The notes beneath the pieces were generated by a model. It did not search any database, was not told the DNA's origin, and worked only from the letters and a program-made list of their open reading frames with translations. A stretch of DNA of 25,370 bases, from assembly GCA_036897485.1 (NCBI GenBank), contig JAYMTF010001210.1, forward strand, positions 1-25,370, read 5' to 3'. Each line of letters starts with the position of its first letter. The first letter of the stretch is position 1. Below, in pieces: positions 8,963 through 19,700 of the stretch. Source of the DNA: Pelargonium nanum. Lineage: Eukaryota; Streptophyta; Magnoliopsida; Geraniales; Geraniaceae. Position numbers and translations under genes: made by a program.

Positions 8963-11900
8963 TCAGGGTATAGGATTGTACTTCAGATGTTGCTCGTAGA
9001 AGTTGATCAACTGGCATCATTAAAGACGGTTAATGAGAGACTAGAAACAGAGAGAATCATAATACAAACAAATAAATGCGCTATTCAGTAAAATGGAGTG
9101 CCCAGTGCACGAGGCTACCACTGTTGTGGAGCCTAAGCAAGGTCGTTCATGTACACATCTTTACCCGGAGCTGGCAATTTGGACCCCAACCCGCGGGTGT
9201 CCAAAATCTGACTTGCATTTTTGCGGGTTCGGGTCACATAAAAATAGTCCGGTTAGTTTTTGGGTCGGATCATGTTTGCAAATGAAAAAGTGTGAGTTAG
9301 AGTTAGATCTTTTCAACCCGAACCCTTGTTAGAATCTCAAATTAACCTCCTAAAAGGTTGAACCCCCCCCCCCCCCCAACCCCAAACCTGAATCATGGTT
9401 GTTAGAATCTCATACTCACTACCGAATCTCCTATGGATTAGAATCGAGAAAGAATCACCATATTTTCCTGATTCTTGACTCGATTCTTTCGATCACATAT
9501 GCTGGGTCATAAGAGGCTAATTGTACCAGATCAGGTCATATTTGTATCCCATATTGAGGCAAATTCATATTTATTATACTTTTACTTATTAAGTTGTTTG
9601 TTCTAGTTTTAACTTCTTCTTTTTTCTAATAATAATTTATATATTTATCATATAACTCTTTTTAAAAGTTTTGAGTGATTCCGCCTGAATGTTTCGATTC
9701 ATAAAGTTCACATTCCAATTCTCGATTTGAATCAGGATTTAACATCCATGATCTAAATTGTCTGATCTAGCTTTACCCCTACTTTTGCAGGGAGATTGTT
9801 TCCCTTACTCGAACTCATGAACTTAAGGTCACAAGGAAGCAACCTTAACGATGCGCCCAAGGCTCACCCTCAAATGCACTATTTAGTATTTTATCAGTTA
9901 ACAATTGAGTTATGGCAATCAAAAACTAATCACATAGGGTTTTAAGATAAGGACATAAAATTGGAAAAATACCAGAAGTGGATTATTAGCCTTGAGAAAC
10001 TTGTTATTTACCATTACTTCTTGTCCATCGGACCTACAAAGTTAGCAAACAAAAAGTAAGAATCCACCATCACTTGCTATGAAACTGTGAGAAACATGAA
10101 ATCCACACTACACTTAATCTTTGTTCAATAATAACTCTCATGGCAACATATAAACTACTTTTGGAAATATAAGGGGATAAAAGCATTATAATTTGGTACA
10201 CAGAAAATGGATAAATTACATAAAGTTCATTAATTTACTAGCGCCTCCACAATTTGATTGACCTCCTATAAATCAGGAGACTGGCAAACAACAGTCAACC
10301 TTACCAACCGTTGTTAACTCTTTCTAAAATCTCCGAGAAAATAAATCATAAAGTCACACATCAAAGTGAAACAACCAAAACCATTGTAGTTCATTTCACG
10401 GCTTTAGTTAGTTCTCAAAATTATAGCCCCAATTGACCCATTCCTCAAACAATCAATTTTCAAATTCTATACAAGGTTTTTTTATTTATCTCATATGATT
10501 TATTTGCCAAAATTATGATTTCACAATAAAAAATATAAAAAAAAAAAAAAAAAAACCGATGGATACCAAAATTCTGACTGTAGTAGCCAAAGTTCAAGTG
10601 GTATGCTCGGGAACCAGGATTTCATTTTAAATGCTGGATTTGAGCCAAATGAAGTGTTTGAACACTCAAAGAATTTGTATTTGAATTTGTATTTGAATTT
10701 GAGACAAATCCAATAGCATCCAAAACATGCCTACAACATGGGATTCCAAATGACAACTTTTACCTTGTCATTTGAAATTCTATGATTTTCCAAACATTGT
10801 ATTTGTATTTGAAAGATAACATCATTGAGGCCAGACACAATAGCAAAATGAACAAGACCAAGAATAGAGAAAAGATAATTGGTTTTTGCAATAGTTGAGG
10901 AGTGCAGTTGCTCCTAAACCATAAATTTGAATTTTATTCATACCCCGGGAAAAAAACTCTAGCTAATACTGATCCTCTAAATCTAAGTACCTAAGACCAC
11001 CTACAATATGTTTTCACGGCTTTACCAAACTCTGTCAGCTTTTCTATCAAAAATAACTTCTCAAAAACTATTTCTACAACAACTTTATTATTTCTTCAGT
11101 AACTTTTGAAAAGTTTCAGCACTACGAAACTGGACGTTACTCGGGACTCTGGGCATAGAAGCATTTAATGCATCATCACTTAATACAAAGGATTGAAAGC
11201 AAAGAGCTAGATGACAAACCTCATGGCCTTGAAGATTACTGAGACATCTTGAACATTGTTTGCTATTGAAGCTGAATAACTTATCGGCTGGATGATTTGA
11301 ATGACACCAGACGTATTCTTGTGATTAAAATCATCCCCTGCTATAGCACGCTTTTCATTCCGTAGTTGTTCGAGCGAAGCACCAGAGTCAAATGTGATGT
11401 TTGTTGCACACGAGGCTAAATCTTGCTTAAACCTTTTCACAGAGCTAGACTTTCTTCTCTTTGCTCCAGTTCGGCGATTGTTCAGAGTCGGTTCCGCACA
11501 GTCAACCTGGGTAAGCCTTTTGCTGGGGCAACTACCATCTGAAATCTTAGTTTCTTGAAAATGTGTTGCCAGTTTATCCTCACCTGCTTCATTGCTCAAG
11601 ACTGCTCCTTTAAGCTCACTAAGCTTTGGATCATATTCATTTCCCTCTCTACGTCCATAATTTTTTTTAGAAACATTTGCAAACCCACCGTTCATATTGA
11701 GTGGCCTGGTTGTTTCATGAGCAACACCATCTCCATCAAACTCTCCTACACGGAATGAGCTTACAGATTGAGGAGCTACAAGAGGATCAGCCAGTCCAAA
11801 ATTGTTGAGTGAAGCAGAGGGCGGAGTTTCATCCGAATTGAAGTCCACACCAGTTACATTATAGGAAGCAGAGGTGGAATGATGATGTTGCTGCTGCTTC

Positions 11901-14743
11901 TTCTTTGGTAGAGTAAGAGAAGCGGAAGACTTGCGCTTGCGTTTTCGAGAATGTTTTCCTGACGTCAAGCTTCAAAAGCAGAAAGGAAAGGCTATGGATA
12001 TGAAAAACTAAAAAAAATAGATACTACATAGTACATACCATTATACACGAGTACTTAAAAACTAAGAAAAGTAAATTATATAGTATTAGTGTCACATATT
12101 GTGTGCAACAACAACACAACCAAGCTATTTTCCAAACAATGTTGGGATTGGCTACATCTATCCTTTAGCAAAACTCTTTGGGATTCTCTTCTCGTAATCT
12201 CCTTTTTAAGCCAAGTGTTATTGTGGCTTTCCTCACTGCTTATTTCCTTGTTAACGCCAAACCCGCAAAATTAAAGTAAGCATTGAATAAAAAGGACAAA
12301 TGAATATACATATATATACCTTTCCTCAAAAGCATCAATAACATCAGAGCAAGATTGCAAGTTCTCCAAGGGCTCCCAAGTATTGGCAGTCTCCGGCCAG
12401 CCACGCCTTGAAAAGCAAAGTGAGAGTAAGCTTATGACAATATGGTTTTGCCATTGCATGTAAGTTTGTGAGTGCTCACTCACACACAACAAAAATGCAA
12501 ATACAAAATGGTCTTGCAAAGAAGCAAAATCGAGAACTCAAATTCCAAATGCCATAGTGAATCCAAATCCATAATTATCCATTTGCATGTGAAACATCAT
12601 TCTTGAAGCAAATGTAGAAACAAAAATTCATAATCAACAAAAGAACAAATTAAAAAGCAAGAAATCGTGAACGTAAATTCCAAATGACAGCGAATCCAAA
12701 TCCAAACCATAAATAGCCATTTGCATTTGCATTTGCATTTTCATTCTAGAAACAAATATAGATACAATGATTCATAATCAACAAAAACAGAAACATAAAG
12801 AAGCAAGAAATCGAAAACCCAAATACCAAATGCCATAGTGAGTGCAAAACCAATTCCATAACTAGCCCTTTGCATTTGAATTCTCGTTGTTAAAGCAAAT
12901 ATAAAAACAATAGTTCATAATCAACAAAAACAAAAACATAAAGACGCAAGATAACGAGAGCTCAAATTCTAAATGCCAAAGTGAATGCAAATCCAATTCC
13001 ATAACTAGCCATTTGCCTTTAAATTTTCATTCTCAAGGCAAATATAGAAAAAAAATTATTCATTATTAATGAAAACAAAACAAAAACACAAAGAAGCAAG
13101 AAATCAAGAACTCAAATTCAAAATGTCATGGTGAATCCAAATCCAAATCCATAACTATTAATCCCAATAGGGGAGCCCCACCCAAAAGACTAGTTTGATA
13201 GGTGAGAGAACTCATGGACTTAAGAATCCCTTGGTACATGGAATTTATCCGATGTGGGATTCATATGATTGCACTTCCCTTCAAAGCCGACATTTGCGGC
13301 AACCCAATCTAGACGGCCCACTTTGGATGACCCACTCTTGGCTCACACAGATCCATCAAGGTCGCCCCTTCCACTTCGGAAGCCTCAAAATGAAGCCACC
13401 AACGGAACAACTTAAGCCCAATAGGAGAGTCCAACCCAAAAGACTAGTCCGATACTTGAGAGAACCCATGAACTTAAGAAGCCCTTTGGTACATGTTATT
13501 TATCCGATGTAGGATTCATACCAAACTATCCATTTGCATTTGAATTATCGTTCTCGAAGTAAATATATAAACAATATAATAAATAAAATAAAACAAATAT
13601 AAAGAAGAAAGAAATTGAGAACTCAAATTCAAAATGTCATAGTGAATGAAGATCCAGTTCCATAACAAGCCATTTCCATTTGGATTCTCATTCTCGAAGC
13701 AAATATAGAAATAATAATTCATAATCGGCAAAAAAAAAACATAAAGAAGCAAGAAATAGCGAACTCAAACTCCAAATGCCATAGTGAATGCAAATCCAAT
13801 TCCATAGCGAGCCATTTGCATTTGAATCATCACTCTTGAAGCAATTACAGAAACAATAAGTCATAATCAACAAAAAGCAAAACCATAAAAGGCAAGAAAT
13901 CGAGAATTCAAATTCCAAATGCCATAGTAAGTGCAAATCCAATTCCACAACCAGCCATTTGCATTCTCATTCTCATCCTCAAAGCAACAAAACAAAAAAC
14001 ATAAAGAAGCAAGAAACCGAAAACTCAAATTCCAAATGCCACTGTGAATCCAAATCCATAACTAGCCATTTGCATTTGAATTATCATTCTTGGAGCAAGT
14101 ATAGAAACAATAAGCCATTATCAACAAAAAATATGGAAGCAAGTAATTGAGAACTCAAATTCCAAATGCCATAGTGAATCCAAATCTGATTCCATAACTA
14201 GACATTTGCATTTGAATTTCCATTCTATAACCAAGTATAGAAACAATAATACATAATCAACAAAAACATAAGGAGGAGATACACACCATTTGATGAGATA
14301 CTGAAGCTGACCCTAAAAAAAAAAAACGAATAATCAGAACAAGCAAAGAAGATAGTAGTAGTAGCAGCAAGCAAGCAAGTATCAGTAAAATTAAAATCAA
14401 AGAGAGAGAGAGAGAGAGAGACCTTGCGGATCCTTTTGCGACGAACAGCTTCGATCTCGTAGAAGCCCTCATCGAGCTTGCTCTTCTCTTCCTCCTCCAC
14501 CTCCTCCTCCTCCTCTCTTCCATTTCCTCCAAGCTCTCGCTCTCGGACCTCCTCTCGCTCCTCCTCCTCCTCCTCCTGCTGTTCCGATTCTTCTTCGTCG
14601 TCTTCTTCGAATCGCCGAAACTGTAGATTCTCATTATGTGTATGGCCATGAGACGATTCTTCACAATCACCATTTCGCATTGAGAGCGACGACGAAGCGT
14701 CTCTCCCTCCTTCCGCGCTCTTCTTCTTCGCTCCTCCCTTCAT
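8963..14743 (-). CDS. LHP1: LIKE HETEROCHROMATIN PROTEIN 1 (chromodomain / chromoshadow protein)
   Basis: Nuclear reader of H3K27me3 that works with Polycomb complexes to keep genes such as FT and FLC silent; also called TFL2. Minus-strand exons are 14743-14423, 14312-14287, 12406-12320, 11969-11220, 10033-9973 and 9010-8963, in frame throughout, giving 430 aa (Arabidopsis LHP1 is about 445). Residues about 50-90 are very acidic (Glu runs). The chromodomain (about 92-148) reads [16 protein letters not shown], then GQLQYLIKW, then [16 protein letters not shown]. The aromatic cage by alignment to HP1 is F94, W116 and W119. A basic KHSRKRKRK signal follows at 150-158, then a long disordered linker with a second basic cluster. 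The C-terminal chromoshadow domain spans three exons and ends [14 protein letters not shown] chose the ATG at 14743 (MKGGAKKK) because it resembles the known plant start; the frame stays open to an ATG at 14860. Confidence 0.95.
9167..9345. mobile_element. Truncated hAT-like relic in LHP1 intron 5
   Basis: Begins with GGAGCTGGCAATTTGGACC, the left end of the recurring family, and continues with GCGGGTTCGGGTCAC and TTTGGGTCGGATC phrases. The right inverted end is missing, so it is a fragment. Confidence 0.5.
9363..9377. repeat. C15 homopolymer in LHP1 intron 5
   Basis: Fifteen consecutive C, followed by AACCCC. On the transcribed (minus) sense this reads GGGG, TT and then a run of 15 G, so the LHP1 pre-mRNA has a strong potential G-quadruplex tract here. 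Confidence 0.9.
10530..10555. repeat. Poly(A) tract in LHP1 intron 4
   Basis: An A-rich run with about 18 consecutive A, in an AT-rich part of intron 4 (10034-11219). The rest of that intron holds only short AATTTGTATTTG-type repeats near 10673-10700 and no gene. Confidence 0.7.
12540..14265. repeat. Minisatellite-like array in LHP1 intron 2
   Basis: About ten diverged direct copies of a unit of roughly 120-150 bp. The landmark AAATGCCATAGTGAAT or a variant recurs near 12546, 12686, 12826, 12971, 13121, 13633, 13772, 13915, 14034 and 14163. Each unit also has CCATAACTAGCCATTTGCAT, TTCATAATCAACAAAAAC and AAGAAGCAAGAAATCGAGAA. A TRIM-like element (13158-13523) interrupts the array between the fifth and sixth copies. 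The array fills most of the intron separating the 26-nt exon from the main chromodomain exon. Confidence 0.9.
13158..13523 (-). mobile_element. TRIM-like miniature LTR retroelement, with AACTA target duplication
   Basis: Two direct repeats of about 110 bp (13158-13265 and 13412-13523) flank about 146 bp of interior. Shared phrases are CCCAATAGG, CCAACCCAAAAGACTAGT, GGTACATG and TTATCCGATGTGGGATTCAT. Read on the minus strand the repeats contain TGAATCCCACATCGGATAA, the TCCCACATCGG motif frequent in plant TRIM LTRs, and the right copy starts TGGTATGAATCC. A purine-rich GAAGGGAAGTG precedes the downstream repeat, as a polypurine tract would. AACTA flanks both sides exactly (13153-13157 and 13524-13528). 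There is no coding capacity; an open frame across it merely reads the repeats. Confidence 0.8.
14401..14420. repeat. (AG)n microsatellite adjoining the LHP1 exon 1 donor
   Basis: An AG run directly next to the donor. On the transcript sense exon 1 ends CGCAAG and the intron starts GTCTCTCTCTCT, so the CT repeat begins within the donor itself. Confidence 0.9.
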
Positions 14744-16734
14744 TTTTGTCTCTCTTGATTCACTCGCTTGTGCGTACAAATTTGCTGAACCAGAAGTGAA
14801 GTGCTGTTGTTGAGCTCCTTCTTCTGCAATACGATGCTCTGATCTTGAATTCAATTTCACAGAAACTCAGAATCTGGCATATCCAGAGCTCAGGTTTCTT
14901 CGTTTTCTTTTCTTTTCCCGGAAACCCAAACCGAGCAAGAAAATATTAATTTCAGGGTTTATGTGTATTTAATATTTTCTTCTTCAGACATGTTTTCTAT
15001 TAATTTATAAATGATTCTCTAATATTTCAAAATTTTAATGCTACATTATTACAGTTGGCAAATTAGATCCAAATTTTTATTTACATTGGAAATTAGATTG
15101 GCATTTTTCGAATTTAGATAGAGCTGTTAAATTGGATATGAATATGTCGTACCCTTGAAATTAGGTCCCACATTTTTTGGTTCAGCTCACTTTAACAAGA
15201 TTAGGTCATTTTTCTAGTCGGATTAAATAAGTTTGTACTAAAATAGACAATTTTCGAGTTAGAATGTCTTAACTCCGCCCAACTCGAAATATGTTCGGAT
15301 TGCAAATTTTACTGTAAAATGTGTTTGTTTGTGTGATTCTACCCAACTCGACATGACCTCGAAATTAGTTAAGTCTATTTTATGCAACCATACTTGAAAA
15401 ATTGTGAATTGAATTTTAGATTTAAATTGTTAATTATAGTTTTCACTATGTATAACTACATATGACTACCATGTAATTGACACATTTCGTAACTATTGTA
15501 CTTTCATCCATCCATTCAGTCAGTTAACTTTGACAGAAAAATACTCTCTATCATCATGTGCATAGCAGATGACTTCAAGAAAATTTGAAATGACAATTTT
15601 ACCCTTATTCTTCATTGGTCAAGAACAAATTCTAAATGTTTGCCGGAAACTTCAAAGTTTCGCCTAAAAATTCAAAGGGTATCTGAAAAACTTCGCTTAT
15701 TTTTTGTTCGACCAACACAAACCAAACACAAGTCCAACACAAACCCAAAATTTGTTCAGCCGACACAAATCGAACACAAACCCTAACATTTGACACAAAT
15801 CTGAAAGTACAAGATAGTCAATAGTTAAAATGGATAAAGGGTATTTTTGTCATTGTACGTGTTAACTGACGGTTCATTGGACGGAAAGAGTGATGAAAAT
15901 TATATGGTAGTCAATATTAGAAGAAAAATAAGTTTAAAGTAGTCTGCTGCAAAAATGTCAATTATAGGATAACCATTTGTAATTATACATTTTGACTCTT
16001 ATACCTCGTTCTATTTTGAGTTGAGTTCGGGTTACATCTTTTGAACACGAACTACAAAAATTCAATTTAAAACTCTAATTGTCAACTGTATATCATAAAT
16101 GTAGGATGTAACAGCCGATTTTTTTTATCGGCGGTGGTTCAACCATTTATTACTCATGCAATTTAATATTCAAATTACACAAATTTAGCAAAAATTGACT
16201 TGAATAGTCTTGTTTTTATGTTGGTTTCAACGTCGTTACTAGTTCCTCCTATTCGATTCACTTGCAAACGCGTCGTTATCATATTATCTTAACTACATGC
16301 TAGTTTACGAGAATATGTAAAGCTGAATACTCATTTTATGACTAGTCGTTAATTAAAACCCGCTATTTAAGCCATAAATCAATTTAGAATATTCACAAAC
16401 ACGATTTATTCCAAGAGCGTAATTAATATCTTCGCTCGACAGTTACATAATTGAACACTACAAAAAGAATTGTTTCTATAGACAACCATTTTTAAGTAAT
16501 CTAAACATATGAGAGGAAAAAAATAATACAACCCATCCCTAGGAAGAAGAAGCAAAAAAAAAAAAAAAAACAATATTGATGCCAAGCACAAGCTTTTTAG
16601 GCTTCAAAACTCTAAGGCAGAGATCAGAAAGTCTTAATCCAAACACGACAAATGAGAATCTCATTCTCATTCTCGTTCTCGATTCCTATTTCACAACAAA
16701 AATTCTGATCCAAACGCTACGTAAAACTCTCAGT
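14744..16734. other. Intergenic region: LHP1 5' leader and promoter, then SIG2 3' flank
   Basis: Immediately upstream of LHP1 the frame stays open to 14860, and CT-rich leader sequence continues to about 14930. The rest is AT-rich, with a possible MULE-like element (listed separately) and a long A run near 16555-16570. No gene is supported. The end next to 16735 should contain the SIG2 3' UTR. Confidence 0.6.
15448..15990. mobile_element. Possible MULE-like non-autonomous element
   Basis: The left end ATGTATAACTACATATGACT and right end, read on the opposite strand, ATGTATAATTACAAATGG are similar. Both are followed by a block like ATAATTGACA(T/C)ATTT. A further inner pair, CATCCATTCAGTCAGTTAAC and GTTAACTGACGGTTCATTGG, is also inverted. 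Long, multi-part inverted ends suggest a Mutator-like miniature element. A target duplication was not established, so the class and limits are tentative. Confidence 0.4.
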
Positions 16735-19700
16735 TCAACGTCTAAAACTAGTGAGATACGATTTTAAATGTCCCGTTCTCTTCTTGCTCTTCAGTTTTCT
16801 CATCCCACAAGCTTCGATTTGCCTCACTCTCTCTCTGCTTATACCCATCAGTTCGCCGATCTCTTGCAATGCCTTCACTCTTCCGTCTTCCATCCCGTAC
16901 CTCCACCTAATGACTTGCCTTTCCCTCGGCTTGAGCGTGTCCAAGACCTTCTCGAGCTCTTCCCTCAAGAACTTCCTCATAACCTGCTCTTCGGGGCTTT
17001 CCGCGTCAGGATCAAACAAAACGTCCTGCGGAGAACAAAAAAAAATATCAATGAAATGGAACGTGCCGAACAGATCACTGAGGTTTGCATTGCAGCGTAT
17101 TGCTTAAATACTATAATTAGGAGTAGGGGCGTGCGTTGACCGAAAAATAAATAAAATTTTGCTTTTTGGAGAAAAAAATTAGGAAATTTTGAAAAACCCA
17201 CAATCGGAGTAAACTAAGTGAACAATATAATGAAGTATATTGTACCAAAAGTGAAAATATATATATATATATATATTCATACTAAATACATTTTCAAACC
17301 AAATTTTGATCTGAACCGGACCAGACCACCAGACCGATCCCGCCTGGACCAGTTCGGTCCCAGTTTGGTTGGCCCAGAAAAATCGGTCTAAACCCAATTG
17401 TATGAGAGTTTTTACTACAAACAAGTTAATACAGTTAGCTAGGTCATTTCACAAAATTTCATAATTAACTGTGAATACCTTAAAACGACACTTATGCAGG
17501 AACAGAGATAGTGAGTACTAAAACAGAATGGAAGTAGAACAAACCGAAAGTTTAATATTAGAATCTTCAAAAAAGCTAGACCGCCCCCGTTCTAAGGATA
17601 TGGGTGGTCTAGGAGCCAGTAGTACGGCGCGGAGCTTCTTCATTGACAGACCAGATGCCTCCGCAAGTTCTTCATTAGTCGGATATCTTTGGTGTTCGGT
17701 ATGGAATTTCTTCCTAGCCTCCCTCACTTTATAACTCGCCTCCACCATGCTTATCTGTCATGGAACAAATGCATATACATATAGCTAGCGAAGCTCAGTA
17801 AAATGTGGAAAAACGTGTCCTTGCTCAAAGAAAACTAATAAAAAATTATGTACCTCACAAACACAAACTTACCGGTATACTAATTAACCTGGAATTAACA
17901 GACAGAGACCTCCGCATAGCCTGCCTAATCCACCAGTGAGCATAAGTAGAGAACTTGTATCCCCTTGAAGGATCAAACTTTTCCGCTCCTTTGAGTAGGC
18001 CTTCGCACCCTGCCTGTGCAAGTCAATGGGCAAAATTTAGATATTAAACAGCATCAATGGTTGATCTAATTTTAGCGATAAATGTATTCTTTCACCCTTT
18101 AGTTTTTAAGCCCTAATTCTTAATGTTAAAAGTATCCCACATTGCAAAAATGCGAAGTTTAATACAACTTGGTATACTAGTTGGGCCATCCACCAAGAGT
18201 TGGCAATTCGAGTTTCGGATCAGGTTTTTAGGGTTAAAAAGGCCTATCCGGTCCGCACGAGATGCAGGTCGGGTTGCGGTTGTATATTAGAAATCTGTGG
18301 ATGAGGGCGGGCTTGCCCGTCCCGAAAATCAATCGTCTCTATTTTATGAGACCCAAAAATTTGGGTGTCTCCAAGTTCGGGTCCAAGTTCTACCTCCATC
18401 AAATAGTTTAAGCTTTGGTTTTGACCTAGTGACTTGTTTGTGTAGTGTACCTGATAACTATTGGTCCACGTGCAAGGCCCGCTCTATTGTCCGGCCTACA
18501 TGTGTGGTAGACCAGGCGATTCGGATTTTGAGTTCAAGTTGAAAAGGGCATACCCGAACCTGGGCTGCAAGAGGTGCGGGTTTACCCAATCCAGCCCATA
18601 GTATTCCGCTTGAAAATGCGTGCCGGATTTCAAGTGTCCGTAGTTTCGGGTCCAAATTGTCAGCTCTAACATTAGGGGGAGTGTTATAGTATTTCATATG
18701 AAAAGAATGTGACTTTGATACCACTTCATATACTAGTTGAGTCTTCCACCTAATAGCTTGTACTTCTGGATCAGAATAAAGGTTAGCACTTGGTGAAAAA
18801 AGGTAACGCCTTTGTTTTCCAAGAATTATCTATTTCCGAGCATGCTTTAGTTCTTTGTTGGCTTGTAAATAGGCCTTGCAATATGGTTACACTTTTGCAT
18901 GTCCAGAGCTTATTTTATTCTCGGTCTTTGTTTCTTTGAATACAACGAAATTTTTACCGAGAAAAAAAAATACAGCATCAAAGAGCACACAACTCGCAAA
19001 AAGCTGTTTTACTAGAACTTTTTTCATTTTTGTGTGTGGATAATTTAAACCTTCAATGGTGAGAAAGGGAATACATACCGAAACAAGATCGTCCATACTC
19101 AATCCAGCGTTCTGATACCTTTTCGCAATGGAGATAACAAGCCGTATGTTGCATCTTACCATTTTGTCCTTGCAATCCATACCGTAAGACATCCTTTTCT
19201 GCAGTGTTTTCTGATCAACTCCTGCTGCAGCAGCCAATTGTGCACAGGTTGGCTCACCCTGACACCGTGCTTTGAGCTCCTCCTCTAGCCTTTCCAGTTT
19301 CAATAGGTCCTATTTTATGTCGGTGAACAGAATAATAAATCAAATATCCAGTTCAACAAAAATTGTGGAAGTAAACACACACATCAAAAGTACATATACC
19401 TGATAAATAACTCGTATATAACTTTTAAAAAAAATAATTCAAGGACCCATTATGCCCTAGAATGTGAAATACAAAATGGTTGATGCACACTATTTTACAT
19501 TCATTTCCGGTAAACGGCGTGACCAAGTTATCAGCAAATACAATCTTGACTCCTTTTCACAAAGATCGAGTCACATCCAAAATAGGGCTGACAATTTGGG
19601 TCATGACGTATGACTCAACTCAACACGAACATGACACGAATTTAAGCGGTTTGGGTTCAGCTTAATTGTGTTCGTGTCGGCTAACCCAACCCATTTAGCT

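Noticed and set aside
13195..13512. 105-aa frame with an internally repeated sequence
   Set aside because: The repetition comes from reading through both direct repeats of the TRIM-like element; it is not a protein.
13158..13523. Cassandra-type TRIM carrying 5S rRNA sequence
   Set aside because: No 5S rRNA internal promoter sequence is visible in the terminal repeats, so the element is left as an unnamed TRIM-like element.
14257..14673. 138-aa Arg/Ser-rich frame on the minus strand
   Set aside because: It is a frame-shifted reading of the acidic Glu-rich LHP1 exon 1 running into the CT-repeat intron.
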